A DNA stretch of 64,000 nt from Paramoeba atlantica (Eukaryota; Discosea). The notes under the pieces were generated by a model. The model was not told where the DNA came from. It worked only from the letters and a program-made list of their open reading frames with translations, and did no database searches. Positions 37,556-46,810 of this stretch are shown one piece after another. The position numbers were made by a program, and so were the translations under genes. The stretch lies in the NCBI GenBank assembly GCA_977017575.1, contig CDRNVI010000044.1, positions 926,759-990,758 on the forward strand, read 5' to 3'. Position 1 is the stretch's first letter. Each line of letters opens with the position of its first letter.

Positions 37556-37834
37556 CTATGGTTTAGTTAAGTTTCTTGGAGGCACAATCCATAATGTGGA
37601 ATCAGGAAAACCGTAGTACATTGTCAAGTACCATGCTACGAAGATCGGTATGCTACAAATGAAGGCTATACCACTCATTCTAGCATATTTTTGAACCACT
37701 AGGTCTTCGGGATGTACAGTACGAAAAAGGAAATAGTTTGAAAACCACAACCAAGGTGCGGCAAAAAATCCACCGTAGAAATAGGCGCGTGCAATGTAGC
37801 GCGATCTCTCGAGTGTCAGGGGTCGCGAATACAT
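37556..37834 (-). CDS. PSENEN: Gamma-secretase subunit PEN-2
   Basis: 92 residues, matching the ~100 of human PEN-2. Family marks: an N-terminal ERSRYIARAYFYGGFFAAPW (human: LCRKYYLGGFAFLPF), a first hydrophobic segment to FSNYFLFR, a central polar loop with Tyr and Lys, a second membrane segment (SGIAFICSIPIFVAWYLTMY) and a short C-terminus. PEN-2 is needed for endoproteolysis and stability of presenilin in gamma-secretase. No other subunit (presenilin, nicastrin, APH-1) is in the window. Small size and good motif agreement make the call fairly safe. Confidence 0.85.
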   Translation of the reverse strand: MYSRPLTLERSRYIARAYFYGGFFAAPWLWFSNYFLFRTVHPEDLVVQKYARMSGIAFICSIPIFVAWYLTMYYGFPDSTLWIVPPRNLTKP

Positions 37835-38274
37835 GATTTCGTCTGATCTCTATTGTGCTCGGATCGCTTAGCAAAAGATAAATATAATTTGCACTAAAAA
37901 TATTTAAAAAAAAACAGTTCAACATTTGTAAGTGTCGATAGAACACGTTTACATTGGCATAGAAAACATTTTCTCTACAGCTCATACTCTTTTTTTCAAA
38001 AGTTGACACTGCATTGTCGAATATCATTACGTACATCTATTTCAAATATCGGTCGCGCTTCAAAGCACAACAAATTTAGAGCACATTTCTTGTAAAGCTA
38101 ACTGTTTTTTTTGCTTTAGTCTTTTTTTTGCTTTAGAAAGCAACACAAGAACGTTAAAGGCAACATTGCCTAACTACGAAACTTTTAAAATCAACTATCC
38201 GCAGCACACATCTTTCTTTTCCTCACCTGTCAAGGAGTGCAATCTTTTCGTACGATGCAATTCGGTGAAAGAAT
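37835..38274. other. AT-rich intergenic spacer
   Basis: 440 bp between the eIF3b stop and the PEN-2 start, with several homopolymer A/T runs and a duplicated TTTTTTGCTTTAG (about 38106-38136). No gene is seen. Confidence 0.5.
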
Positions 38275-40581
38275 CTAAATAACTTTCTCCTTACTCTCCA
38301 GAACGATTTCTTGCACTCGAGTATTTTCCACGAAAACAACGCCGTGTTTCTTCTCCAAATTTTGTTGCAGTTTCTTCCTTTCCAGCGTCTTGGGCTCGTT
38401 CTCCTTTCGAATTTCATTGATCCACTTGGTAAACTTTTCCATCACGGCGGCTTCCTTGCTCCGTGCCTCCTCTTGGTCCAGCAATCGTCGTCGCTCCTCC
38501 GTGGCTTCATATCGAGCTACGTACTCATCGATGTGGTCCCGAATCTCCTTCAACCGGCCCATACCGAGTTGCGTTGGGGGACGAGGACGCCACAGAAAGT
38601 GCGAAAACTTCTCCAAGTCCTGATGCATCAGCAACTGACCTAGAAAGTTGTAAATACGGAACCCATTGTCCAACTCCGTGTGATGTACGGAGACCGATGT
38701 CAGAAAATACCGCCCGGAGTTATCCCACATGGCATCTGTACAACTAAAATGTTCCTGGACCTGTAGCACCGTGACATTGTCATTTTCTACCTTCAAAAAC
38801 TCCAACATCCCGTTCGCATTCTTCGCCACAGCATGACTTCCCAACGGTGACCACAACACCTCCGAGGTCTCCGTGTCCTCCCTCAGTGCCATCACCCGGG
38901 CCCGGCCCTCCGAGAGTCGATAAAACCCTTGGCGGTGCTTCGTCTTCTTCTCCCCTTTCTTCATAGTGCTGGTCACACAAAACCGGGCCCCCTCTCGCCC
39001 TTCGGGGTCCCACACCACCTCCATCACATTCCCCTCGACCTCGATTTGCTCAATATCAACTTTACGCCCGTGGACACAGTACAGGTCGATTTTATCCCGT
39101 CGTTGGGTACCGACACGACGCATGAGAACCGCACAGTAGGCACGATCACTGCTACTCCCCGTACTCCCCCCCGTACCCCCATAACGACATGAGCTCCTCG
39201 GTTGCCACTTCATGCTCACCTCCTTGACCTCATACACCGTTCGGTTGGATAACTCCTGGATTTGACTCCCCGCTTTAATCTGCTGCACAAACACTTTGGT
39301 CATTTGATCCCCCCCGGGGCGCGAGGCCGCGCTGACGACACTGTAGAGCAGCACGGAGGCGACCGGCGCCCAGGCAAAACACAGCGTGGCCTCTTTTTCG
39401 ATTTTATGAATCGAGACCGGGGAAAGCTCGCTCATCGCACAAAGATACAGACTCGCCTTGGTGCGCTGCACAAAGAAGTCCTCCGAGGCGTTCCAATGGA
39501 AGAGCGGCCAGGAAGCTTCATTGTGGCTGCTGTTACTGCTGCTGTTTTCCTTTTTACTCATCTTATGCTCACTCTCACTCTTGTCTTCGCTCTTTTTCGG
39601 CTCTACACTCTGCAATGGGTGGGGCCCGAGCGCTGTGGCAAAGGTCCGTAGCTTTCTTCCTTTTTCAATATCCCACAGTGTGGTGCATTTCGTACACGCC
39701 GTGAGGGCATACCGCTCGCTGGGGGTGACATAGGCACGACGGAGCTTGGGGTGGTTGAGCCGAAGCACGAGCTCCCAGGGGGGGGTGGGGGTCTTACTAC
39801 TGCCTTGGTCCATCGCGTTCGTCCCGTGTTCGTTGTTGGGGTCCCGAAACGACCAGAAACCTAAATAGGAGGGGTGCAGCGTGAGGACGTAGGAACCCAG
39901 GGGGGACCACATGGGGTAGGCGGGCTGGACACGGCGGGCGGAACGGTCGAATGCGGTCCACTCCGCGGGGGAGGGGGGGAGGGGGGGGCCGCGGGTGGAG
40001 GCCTCGGTGGGGTTGGGGGGCGGTCCCATGATGGGGACGGTTTTCACCACCATGTGGGGATCATGCCAGCCCCAGAGGATGTCGTACCCAGGACCGGATT
40101 TCAGGAGGAACTGCTCCCGGCCATTGGGGTCACGGAGGAAGGTGTAGGGGAGGTCATAGGCGACGGGGGGCTCGGTGTCGGGGAGATTGGTGTCGAGGTT
40201 TCTTTCAACATTCTCGGGGGTTTCGTTGAGGTACGTGTCAAAGTCACCCCACTCATTGGCAATCAGTCGGCGCGTCTTGTCCATAGGGAGGTCGTTGAGT
40301 TGGGAGACTGCTTTTTGTGCCTCAGCGCGGGAGCTGCACTCGACAAACATGTAGCCCAGGGAGGCGTGGGTGAGTTCGTCTCGCATGAGGTCGGCACGTT
40401 TCGGAAAGACACCGTGGTCGTTCATGAGTTTGGTGATCACACGTAGAAAGTTGGGTACCATCCCGCCAACGACTTTGGGGAGCCCGTCAAGGACAAAGCA
40501 GTTAGACATGTCACGGAGGCTGCCAAGGGAGTCCGTCTTCGTCTCCGACTGGTACTGTTTGAAATCCGCTGAAACAGACAT
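38275..40581 (-). CDS. EIF3B: Translation initiation factor eIF3 subunit b
   Basis: 768 residues. An N-terminal RRM (~27-110) begins CFVLDGLPKVVGG and ends TRRLIANEWGDFDTYLN, typical of eIF3b; FLRDPNGREQFLL and WSPLGSYVLTLH, NEHGTNA and YALTACTKCTTLWDIE belong to the following nine-bladed WD-like propeller, whose later part has FCVTSTMKKG and EVLWSPLGSHAVAKNANG. A C-terminal helix (EYVARYEATEERRRLLDQEE) matches the segment that binds eIF3i/g. The protein is a scaffold of eIF3 on the 40S subunit. The 5' half is GC-rich, the flanks are not. Confidence 0.95.
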   Translation of the reverse strand: MSVSADFKQYQSETKTDSLGSLRDMSNCFVLDGLPKVVGGMVPNFLRVITKLMNDHGVFPKRADLMRDELTHASLGYMFVECSSRAEAQKAVSQLNDLPMDKTRRLIANEWGDFDTYLNETPENVERNLDTNLPDTEPPVAYDLPYTFLRDPNGREQFLLKSGPGYDILWGWHDPHMVVKTVPIMGPPPNPTEASTRGPPLPPSPAEWTAFDRSARRVQPAYPMWSPLGSYVLTLHPSYLGFWSFRDPNNEHGTNAMDQGSSKTPTPPWELVLRLNHPKLRRAYVTPSERYALTACTKCTTLWDIEKGRKLRTFATALGPHPLQSVEPKKSEDKSESEHKMSKKENSSSNSSHNEASWPLFHWNASEDFFVQRTKASLYLCAMSELSPVSIHKIEKEATLCFAWAPVASVLLYSVVSAASRPGGDQMTKVFVQQIKAGSQIQELSNRTVYEVKEVSMKWQPRSSCRYGGTGGSTGSSSDRAYCAVLMRRVGTQRRDKIDLYCVHGRKVDIEQIEVEGNVMEVVWDPEGREGARFCVTSTMKKGEKKTKHRQGFYRLSEGRARVMALREDTETSEVLWSPLGSHAVAKNANGMLEFLKVENDNVTVLQVQEHFSCTDAMWDNSGRYFLTSVSVHHTELDNGFRIYNFLGQLLMHQDLEKFSHFLWRPRPPTQLGMGRLKEIRDHIDEYVARYEATEERRRLLDQEEARSKEAAVMEKFTKWINEIRKENEPKTLERKKLQQNLEKKHGVVFVENTRVQEIVLESKEKVI

Positions 40582-40806
40582 TAAAGAATTTTGCGAAGTT
40601 GTGGATCAATTCCTAGAAATTCTTGATTACAGTAGTTCTGGTTGATATTGTTCGATAAGCGTAGCTTTGGAGATGCATCAAAACACTTTCTGCATTCTGT
40701 ATGATGAAAAGGTGTTGTAAAATACGATGTTTCAAAAGCATTAAAGCAAAATACCGAACTTATTTAAACCAGGAGAAACAAACATCCTTGTGATTCTTTC
40801 AAAAGA

Positions 40807-42216
40807 TCAGTCTGAAGACCAGTAGGGATGCATATCGTCATCAGGAACGAACATGTCCCAGTCATCGTCGTCGGTGTCATAGTAGTCATCTCCCGAGGCA
40901 TCAAAGTCATCCTCGGTATCTCCCTCCGGGGAGGCACACTCCGAGCCATCGTCGCCAGCCTCAGTGAGGGAGGAGTCCTCGAGGAGCTTCCTCACGTAGG
41001 ATGCAGAGTGTGTTTGCTGCAGAAAACGTATCACTTCACTATGTAAATTAGCCATGTGTATGCGATCCATGGGACTTTCATCCATCCAGTGAAGGCGCGC
41101 CATGGCGTCCATCATACGACCATCCGCGGCACGAGAGAGCGCCCGAAGAATAAGTTGTCGATGACGCTGATACTGAGATTCCGCATCGATCAGTCCAGGC
41201 AGCTTCTGGTGAGCATTCCTCCATCCACTTGTCGATACAGAACGTAGCACGAGGGAAGTTAAAATGACACCAAAGAATTGGTCAGAGGATTCGGACTCGT
41301 TTTCAGGTGTCTCGCCTTGAAAGTACCACCCGAGGTGTTGACTACAGATGGCACAGCACGCCGTCTTCCATGAATAGGGCGGAAACCACGAGTGCTCAGT
41401 GCTTGGTTCCGAGTTGTCAAGTATGTGCGATCGTATTGTGTTTATTTTACCCGATACGCGAATGATGTCAAACCGTTGTTGAGAGGGATTCGTAGCGCTG
41501 TAGCACCAGTAGGTGGATTGGCTTTCTGGGTTTACATTTCTCTGCGCCGGTTCTTGTGCTTTACGCGACGGTTCCCCATCATTTTGTGACTGTTTTGATT
41601 GGATTTTTCCGGCTTCTGCGACTTCATCGGCTAGCCAGTCTAGTTCGTAGCAAAAAACGCTGGAGTTTAACGTGGAGGTAAACTTTTTTTGAAGCAGATC
41701 AGAAGCTTTTAGTAAAGGAAAGCCGCATTTATTGCAGTGGAAGCAATAAAAGTGCGTGTCCATCTCCGGAGTTTCTTTTTCGACAATTGTGGCTTCTTCA
41801 GATTCTGCGTTTGGATTTACCTCGCTAGGGTCAGCAGGTGGGGATGGACGGGTGTGTAGAGCAATCGCACGCTCCAATCTTTCTGAGGGATCCATGTAGC
41901 GTATCACTTCCTCTTGGTTTGAGTCTTCGTTCTCATCATTTTCCTCATCCGTGACGGTTTCATACGTACCACTTGTGGAACCACTTTCACTTGCAGGTAA
42001 ATTTTGACTATTATCCACGTTAGCGATTGGGGTATCGCGAGAATCATGAGAGCGTAAATCGGCAGTAGCGGAATCGGGCTGCGTATTCTGAGCTGCGGAC
42101 CTCTCAGAAATGTTTTCTACATTGACTACAGTATTTTCAGAGGGCTCATTACACGGACGCCGCATACTACGGTTTCCTGAATTCACAGCCTCCGCAGGGT
42201 CCTCTGAAGGCGTCAT
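40807..42216 (-). CDS. CULT-domain (cereblon-like thalidomide-binding fold) protein
   Basis: 469 residues. The centre (about 155-320) is a CULT domain. The strand TEHSWFPPYSWKTACCAICS, then QHLGWYF matches human cereblon ([20 protein letters not shown]). The three ligand-cage tryptophans are W277, W283 and W297, with the same 6 and 14 spacing as W380, W386 and W400 of cereblon. Zinc ligands are C158/C161/C164 (two of them) and C288/C291. There is no LON domain before it: the 150 N-terminal residues are disordered and acidic. A helical part and an Asp-rich tail follow. Cereblon is a CRL4 substrate receptor; without the LON/DDB1-binding part this protein need not be one. Confidence 0.85.
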   Translation of the reverse strand: MTPSEDPAEAVNSGNRSMRRPCNEPSENTVVNVENISERSAAQNTQPDSATADLRSHDSRDTPIANVDNSQNLPASESGSTSGTYETVTDEENDENEDSNQEEVIRYMDPSERLERAIALHTRPSPPADPSEVNPNAESEEATIVEKETPEMDTHFYCFHCNKCGFPLLKASDLLQKKFTSTLNSSVFCYELDWLADEVAEAGKIQSKQSQNDGEPSRKAQEPAQRNVNPESQSTYWCYSATNPSQQRFDIIRVSGKINTIRSHILDNSEPSTEHSWFPPYSWKTACCAICSQHLGWYFQGETPENESESSDQFFGVILTSLVLRSVSTSGWRNAHQKLPGLIDAESQYQRHRQLILRALSRAADGRMMDAMARLHWMDESPMDRIHMANLHSEVIRFLQQTHSASYVRKLLEDSSLTEAGDDGSECASPEGDTEDDFDASGDDYYDTDDDDWDMFVPDDDMHPYWSSD

Positions 42217-42452
42217 TATATTCAGCGGGTATTCTAGTTTTGAATACTATAACTACAGGGCTGTATCTATCGCGTCATATTGATGTTAAAAATTACGTAC
42301 AACAAGAACGTACAACAAATGAACTCTTGAAACCTACGAAGTAACTATCACAAGAATGCTTTACATAATGTAGCAAGCACATTCAATTAATCTCTTCCCT
42401 TGAATATTCCCCATGGCCTCATTAAAAAGGAATAGGTCATTCACTAAAAAGT

Positions 42453-43367
42453 TTATCCTTTTCTCAACAAACTTGTGGATTGCGCCCACTTGACCACCGC
42501 ACCTTTCACCCGCGCTACCCCTTCCATCCGTGACACGATCTCTGGTCCGTACCCCTCCCACTCCATCACACTCTCCTCGCACGTCCCCACATGGTGCTGA
42601 GGGACATGCAGGGAACGGGAACACACCCGAGGGTAGGCCGACCCGTCCCAGGGACCATACACCGCCACGTCCTCGGCAACGACCAGAACCGGCCACGTAA
42701 TCTCCGGTGCCGGAGATGGCCCACTCTTGTTCTCTTTTATGTCTTCCTTGATTTCCTCCCCTCCTTTCCTCCTCCCCGTTTCCCTCTCACAATGCTCCCG
42801 GTGGGATTGTAGAATTAACGCCACATCCCTTTCATCCCCCCAACGTGTGTCACCGTACTGCCGTGCGAGTGTCGTGAACAACTCGTAGGGGGCAATGGGA
42901 TATTCACAACCGTTCAAACCCTTCGAAGGTGGTTCCTTCGAACTTAACGTTTTAGGGTTTAACGTTCGATCGTTTAACCCTTTTACGGCGTTACGCGTTT
43001 CCCCTCCCCCGGGGGGGAGCGCTCGACCGGTGGTCACGCGCTCCAGCCGGGCACGAAGCTGGTCGTAGTCCGGGGAGGGGAGCGGCTGCTCCGCGCTGGC
43101 GCAGAAGTACCGCTGTCGCACCACCGCGTGGGCGGTGTTGGTGGATTTCTCCTCGACGCGGATCTCACGCACCGCGGCGGCGTGGAACACTGTCGTGGTG
43201 CCGTCGGAGGGCTGGATGACCACCGCGAGCTGGGCGTCGTGGTCCACGGCGAAGAGCAGCCCCTGGAGGGTGTCGTGCGGGCCAGGGGCGGGGGACTCGG
43301 GGGTGGGGGGTCGATGGAGGTGAACGGTAACGAAGCGACCGATGTGGGTGTTTTGGAGTTGTTGCAT
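42453..43367 (-). CDS. LSM12-like protein (LSm + anticodon-binding-like domain)
   Basis: 304 residues from ATG 43367 (MQQLQNTHIGRFVTVH). The open frame continues up to 43562, but there it is pyrimidine-rich leader sequence; an upstream ATG at 43490 is less likely. Residues ~7-75 look like an LSm fold (GRFVTVHL ... TLQGLLFAVDHDAQLAVVI). The C-terminal half has LFTTLARQYGDTRWGDERD and VLVVAEDVAVYGPWDGSAYP, similar to the LFDxLxxxxxxRWxxxxI ... VxIxPPYxxxxC order of LSM12, split by a charged insertion. In trypanosomes LSM12 is part of the MKT1-PBP1 complex that stabilises mRNAs. The assignment is from pattern and not firm. Confidence 0.6.
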   Translation of the reverse strand: MQQLQNTHIGRFVTVHLHRPPTPESPAPGPHDTLQGLLFAVDHDAQLAVVIQPSDGTTTVFHAAAVREIRVEEKSTNTAHAVVRQRYFCASAEQPLPSPDYDQLRARLERVTTGRALPPGGGETRNAVKGLNDRTLNPKTLSSKEPPSKGLNGCEYPIAPYELFTTLARQYGDTRWGDERDVALILQSHREHCERETGRRKGGEEIKEDIKENKSGPSPAPEITWPVLVVAEDVAVYGPWDGSAYPRVCSRSLHVPQHHVGTCEESVMEWEGYGPEIVSRMEGVARVKGAVVKWAQSTSLLRKG

Positions 43368-44087
43368 TGGGTTTGGGGGGTGGGAAAATAGGGGGAGAAG
43401 AGGAAAAAGAGATGTGGTGGAGGAAAGTGGTAACGTAGGGTGGATGAAGGGGGATAGAGGAGGTGAAATACAGGGTGAGGATGGAGTCATTGGGGTGGAA
43501 TAGGGAAGGCTAACCAGTATTTTTAAAGGGATGCTACAACCATTTACAACTTGTAAAAGCAACTTATGACAAAGGTTTCAAAAACATCCTGTGGGAAATT
43601 CAAATTATTTCTTCAGTTTTTGCTCATTTTGCGGACTACTTTCCGCATCAGCAGCTTCTACTTCCTTGCAAACAGGTTTGAAAGATGGTCTTCTCTGGAA
43701 TATGCAACAGAGACATGACGCAGTTTCGATAGTACAGGAACTATTGGGTGACGGCCCCTCGCAAACCTCACTAGACGCTTCCGCTCCGGTAAATCGTAAA
43801 CGGTCAACATCTAAGTGTTCATGCGTAGGGCACGTCCATACCTAGTGCACGAATTTATTATCGCGGAAAATGAGCAGGCCGGTGAGGAATCTTCACAGAA
43901 CGAAGGAGCCGTCCAAAGTGGTGACTTGAGGACGTGTAGGAGGCGCAGAGAAGCTTACAAGGAGCTCGAAGAAAGACTTAGAGAAGCACCAGCACAAGCT
44001 GATGTACCTGTCTCAGAAAGAGTCGTCATAGGGAACTCTTCATATCGAAAATAAAGTCAAAAATAATTCCTTCTAAATCGCTACGTA

Positions 44088-44435
44088 CTAATATTTAAAT
44101 GCGGATGAATATTTAAATTTGCTTTAATATTTAAATTGCAAGTTAATATTTAAATATTATTCCGCACCCCGGGTTACATGGAACAAAACTCGTCTTCCCA
44201 ATAACCCTTTTAGCTAATTACACTGTAATAATAATCAGCCCCCCGGTTTATACTTCTAAACTCGAGCGTCTGCGGGTGAGGCCCAAAACGATATCACTAG
44301 AGATCATGTGAGATCATACTCGCATCCCTTCATTCGTAAAAAAAGATCATACCTTGAAAAACATTCTGGAAATTAAATATTAACCTGCTTGCACATTAAT
44401 ATTTAAATCGGAATTTAAATATTAACCCCGGGTTA
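44088..44435. repeat. AATATTTAAAT repeat island bounded by CCCGGGTTAC
   Basis: The near-palindrome AATATTTAAAT, or its core, occurs at least seven times: about 44089, 44108, 44126, 44145, 44371, 44397 and 44411. The clusters lie on both sides of a ~200 bp centre. CCCCGGGTTACA is found twice, at 44167 and 44426. Repeated motifs near both ends are a habit of some DNA-transposon termini; an AT-rich protein-binding or origin-like island is another reading. No coding capacity. Confidence 0.7.
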
Positions 44436-44639
44436 CAATTTCAGTATACAGTTCCATGTATATTTCAGTATACGCACCTTGGATGCGCAAGCACGAGGGG
44501 TCCGATTTGTGCATGAAGAACAGTATGGGACACCATGTGCACCTGATGTGTCATCGGTGCCGCCACATTACTCATTCCTCGTCAATCAGCTCTCTACGTC
44601 CACGCGCGCATACATGTATTCAGCACACAGCTCCTTTAA

Positions 44640-44780
44640 AAGGCAGTCTTTACTTCAACACCACTCACGTCAGATCGCTTAGGCCAAGAAATTATGCCCC
44701 CGTACTGTGCAATACGTCAGGATCACTAGAAACATCGTTGAGTCTCTTGAAAAAGAATGAGACTAGTAGTGTGGGATAGG
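44640..44780 (+). mobile_element. Fossil trace of a Ty1/copia-like element
   Basis: A short + strand stretch resembles the end of the copia RNase H region (pattern AxNPxxxxRT...I...E...EK). Similarity is low and terminal repeats are not seen. If real, it is an old, heavily worn fragment. Confidence 0.25.
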
Positions 44781-45400
44781 GGCAGTAATTATATATAGTA
44801 TTGCGGGGGTTGTTTACAACCTCTGCCTCTTGCACGAACTACATGCAGCACAAATGTCGTTAGATGTAGTGGGAAGTAATTTGCGAAGTCGGAGGGGGTG
44901 GTATGGTGAGGGCCCGCGTGAGCGGGAACGGGTGCGCCGAGTTCGGATTTTTTTGGAAAAAAGAATTGAAAAAAAAAACATCTTGGCGAAACAAATCGTA
45001 AACAAAATATTTTTCCAAAATCGTTTCACCTACTGTATTTTGAGAATTTTGCACCTATACTAGCTTTCTACGCTGTTGTTTTCGCAAGCTAACCCTTCTT
45101 CGAGCTGTGGTATGCCTGCGAAAATGACCTATTTTTGACTAAAAAATGCGAAAAAGTAATTTTCGGATCGAAGGGGGTCTTTTTGTGTCGGAAGAATGGT
45201 GTGGTTGGAGGCGCATTCTCTACCCATTGCGTTCGGTAGGCTTAATTCGTGCCTACGAGTGATTTCTCACGCGCAAATATCGGTTTTGGTGCTCTGAGAG
45301 CAAAAATACGTAAAAATACCCCTATTTTTACCTAAAAATCGGCTAATTTTGGCTCAAATCCTTCCGTTTTCTTCAGCTTTCCTATTCAATTTTTCTTTTT

Positions 45401-45499
45401 TAGTCTCTTCGTTAAACGCGATGGTAGTTACCAACGCGAAGCGCACAGCATGAGTGACTTCTAAGTTGAAAACAACCACCGCTTTCAACGAAGAGACTA
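45401..45499. mobile_element. 99-bp TA-flanked MITE-like element
   Basis: Left end TAGTCTCTTCGTTAAACGCG (45401-45420); the right end, read inverted, is TAGTCTCTTCGTTGAAAGCG (to 45480). They form a ~20-bp inverted repeat with TA at both outer edges. This fits a non-autonomous Tc1/mariner-type insertion. It lies just 3' of the LRR gene at 45562. Confidence 0.65.
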
Positions 45500-45561
45500 A
45501 AAATGAAAATCTTATAAGTCTATGCATAAGCCATTTAATGGCCTCTCGGCAAATATATATC

Positions 45562-46368
45562 TTACAAATGTTTTGAAGGCTTTATTACGTATTCTTTAAA
45601 TACCTTGCAGAAGCGCTCAGGGCACTCCACAATATTGAGCTCGTTAGGTAGCACTTGAATAACCCGTACAGAGGTGGGGAGTGATTTCATTTCAATGCTG
45701 CCATGAAAATTGTTTTTATGCAGCCACAAACGTGTCATGGATTTGGGAAGCTCTGAGAGATCCAAAGTACCCTCCAATTTGTTATCAAAAAGCTTAAGGG
45801 TATGCAAATGAGTGGGTAAAGTGCAAAAATCAATTGTTCCGTAAAACATATTCTGCGAGAGATTTAAGAAACGTAGGTCGGCAGGTAACGCTGTCGTGTC
45901 AATTTTTCCGGTAAACTCATTGGCGGGCAGCTCTAGAGTTTGCAAATTCAAAGATAAATTTTCGAAGTTTATCATTCCTTCGCACAAATTGTCGCCTAGA
46001 TTGAAGATTAGCAAATCTTTTGGCAGCTCCTCGGCTGGAAGACTCCCGCGCACCTCATTTAGGTTCAGGAATAGAAGTTTTACTGTAGAGGGCAATGCGT
46101 GCCACGCTGGGGCACAGGAAAGTCCCATATGTCGCCACCGCATCTCCATAAGAGCTCCGTGTGAATCACAAATGACGTTCGACCAGGTACACCCCGGCTG
46201 ATCACGACTCCAGGACGACGATAGTGTGGTGCTCCAAGCCTGATCCCCTAAAAATCGCATGAGCTGCATTTCCAAAGGAAGCAGAGAAATGTTTAGTTTC
46301 GCTGCCCGTGTTCGGGATTCGAGTGGGCTATCGCTAGTGCGGGTAAATGAAATGATGGGAGCCGACAT
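45562..46368 (-). CDS. Leucine-rich repeat protein (plant-type repeats)
   Basis: 268 residues. After ~30 residues a cap-like region has CTWSNVICDSHGAL, like the CxWxGVxC motif before plant LRRs. About six LRRs of ~21-23 residues follow (LPxxLxxLxLxxNxFxGxID), for example LPADLRFLNLSQNMFYGTID. A Cys-containing cap (CPERFCKVF) ends it. There is no clear signal peptide or membrane span, so location is unknown. A shorter relative lies at 59125-59769 with the same cap and repeat type. LRR proteins mediate protein contacts; the partner is unknown. Confidence 0.8.
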   Translation of the reverse strand: MSAPIISFTRTSDSPLESRTRAAKLNISLLPLEMQLMRFLGDQAWSTTLSSSWSRDQPGCTWSNVICDSHGALMEMRWRHMGLSCAPAWHALPSTVKLLFLNLNEVRGSLPAEELPKDLLIFNLGDNLCEGMINFENLSLNLQTLELPANEFTGKIDTTALPADLRFLNLSQNMFYGTIDFCTLPTHLHTLKLFDNKLEGTLDLSELPKSMTRLWLHKNNFHGSIEMKSLPTSVRVIQVLPNELNIVECPERFCKVFKEYVIKPSKHL

Positions 46369-46810
46369 GGGCGCACAAAAGGCTTAGTTTAAAATTCAAA
46401 GAGTATGTAGTACTGCACTACAATATAATACTGCACCACAGTATTCCGAAAAATAATGTATTGACGTTTTCTGTATTTGCAGTATTCCACGCAATGGAAC
46501 GACGCAGTAATACTGTCCGCATAAGGGATGTAACTATCATAATCAACAGCATAAGGGATGTAACTGTCAGCGTCATATGCGCAAGCTAGTTAAATCTTAA
46601 AATACTCTATCTTTAAAAGTATGATACTATCATACGTATACAAACCACGATTCATACAACCGCAATCTCTCCTGTGTTGCATGCCCAAAATAAGGGGAAC
46701 CGTATGGGAACATGGGATCAGCATGCTACGCAGAATACAATACGAATCAATGGCTCAATGTCTTCATGGTAGAGGTATTGAAGGACAATTTAACAATTCG
46801 ACAATACTAT
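46369..46810. other. Intergenic spacer with short direct repeats
   Basis: 442 bp. GCATAAGGGATGTAACT occurs twice, at 46519-46535 and 46549-46565, 30 bp apart; AATACTGC-type words are repeated near 46415-46435. A 67-codon + frame at 46621-46824 has no recognisable content. Confidence 0.55.

Larger units (their letters stand above)
43368..45561. other. 2.2 kb gene-free accessory region
   Basis: Holds the pyrimidine-rich leader of the LSM12-like gene (to about 43500), two short + frames (43591-43845 and 43815-44054) without known features, an AATATTTAAAT-rich island (44088-44435), a retroelement trace (44640-44780), GC-rich sequence near 44890-44945, and a small MITE (45401-45499). No host gene recognised. 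Confidence 0.6.

Noticed and set aside
43591-44054. Two overlapping + frames of 84 and 79 codons
   Set aside because: No recognisable domain, against the strand trend, and next to a repeat island; kept only as part of the gene-free region.
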